From R-RK-3 sp031399085 (GTDB lineage: Bacteria > Pseudomonadota > Alphaproteobacteria > Rhizobiales > Rhodomicrobiaceae), in contig JANNOQ010000079.1 in NCBI GenBank assembly GCA_031399085.1, positions 80,220-144,219 of the forward strand: a DNA stretch of 64,000 nucleotides, in the 5' to 3' direction. Below, piece after piece: positions 63,878 to 64,000 of this stretch. Position 1 is the stretch's first letter. Each line of letters opens with the position of its first letter. The notes under the pieces were generated by a model. The model did not search any database, had not been told where the DNA came from, and saw only the letters and a list, made by a program, of their open reading frames with translations. A program made the translations under genes and the position numbers.

Positions 63878-64000
63878 CTTCTCCCCTTGTGGGAGAAGGT
63901 GGCGCTGACGAAGTCAGTGCCGGATGAGGGGTCTCTATCCGCGGAGACAGACCCCTCACCCGTCACGAACGCGCGTTGCGCGTCCGTGCCACCCTCTCCC
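63878..64000. repeat. Nested palindromic intergenic repeat, cut by window end
   Basis: CCTTCTCCCCTTGTGGGAGAAGG is a hairpin. GGGAGAAGGTGGC near 63891 pairs imperfectly with GCCACCCTCTCCC at 63988-64000, and GATGAGGGGTCTC pairs with GACAGACCCCTCACC. It is the same CCCCTCACCC-type family as the element at 29006. Confidence 0.8.

Noticed and set aside
1..64000. CRISPR arrays, insertion sequences, prophage or plasmid origins
   Set aside because: No regularly spaced repeats, transposase or integrase genes, or phage structural genes were seen on either strand.

Overview
The window looks like chromosome from a high-GC alphaproteobacterium of the Hyphomicrobiales (Rhizobiales), most likely close to Beijerinckiaceae/Methylocella-type methylotrophs. 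This is inferred from an adjacent trimethylamine monooxygenase (Tmm) and trimethylamine N-oxide demethylase (Tdm), an AapJQMP amino-acid importer, a BacA/SbmA-like ABC protein, a DUF6481-type protein and nested palindromic intergenic repeats of the kind common in rhizobia. No search could be run, so the placement rests on recognition of families.

Layout. 1-2.7 kb: the 5' part of rpoH, an RluD-type pseudouridine synthase, a small membrane protein, tRNA-Glu(CTC) and a small secreted protein. 2.9-4.7 kb: an unusual outer-membrane protein made of two beta-barrels with glycine-rich loops. 5.3-9.3 kb: a TRAP transporter operon ending in an L-2-hydroxyglutarate-oxidase-like flavoprotein. 9.6-19.4 kb: a surface-polysaccharide locus with a methyltransferase, a glycosyltransferase, a Wzm/Wzt exporter, two sugar aminotransferases, an epimerase, and a dehydrogenase/aminotransferase/acetyltransferase set that fits a 2,3-diacetamido uronic acid sugar. 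19.6-23.1 kb: DUF6481, RidA, a Sel1-like secreted protein and an orphan TAXI binding protein. 23.5-28.9 kb: aapJQMP plus a class V aminotransferase. 29.2-33.4 kb: recO, a small potassium channel, parC and a secreted protein. 34.1-36.8 kb: a porin and an alpha/beta-hydrolase-OsmC fusion.

36.8-50.2 kb is the most interesting block, a methylated-amine island. It holds a sarcosine/dimethylglycine-dehydrogenase-like flavoprotein fused to a GcvT domain, a choline-kinase-like protein, a 52-residue membrane peptide translationally coupled to an NCS1-type transporter, a cytochrome P450, two tandem glutamine-synthetase-family ligases, and divergently transcribed tmm-tdm. Tmm and Tdm should turn trimethylamine into dimethylamine and formaldehyde. 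None of the usual dimethylamine enzymes is present, so the P450 and the ligase pair are candidates for the later steps.

50.3-59.8 kb: a thioredoxin-reductase-like flavoprotein, a decayed patch with three broken genes, and then a heme-type uptake system: a TonB-dependent receptor with tonB-exbB-exbD, divergent from hmuTUV, with hmuU frameshifted in this sequence. 59.9-64 kb: a periplasmic FKBP isomerase, a secreted glycerophosphodiesterase, a BacA-like ABC exporter/importer and a palindromic repeat cut by the window end. No CRISPR array, insertion sequence or prophage was seen.
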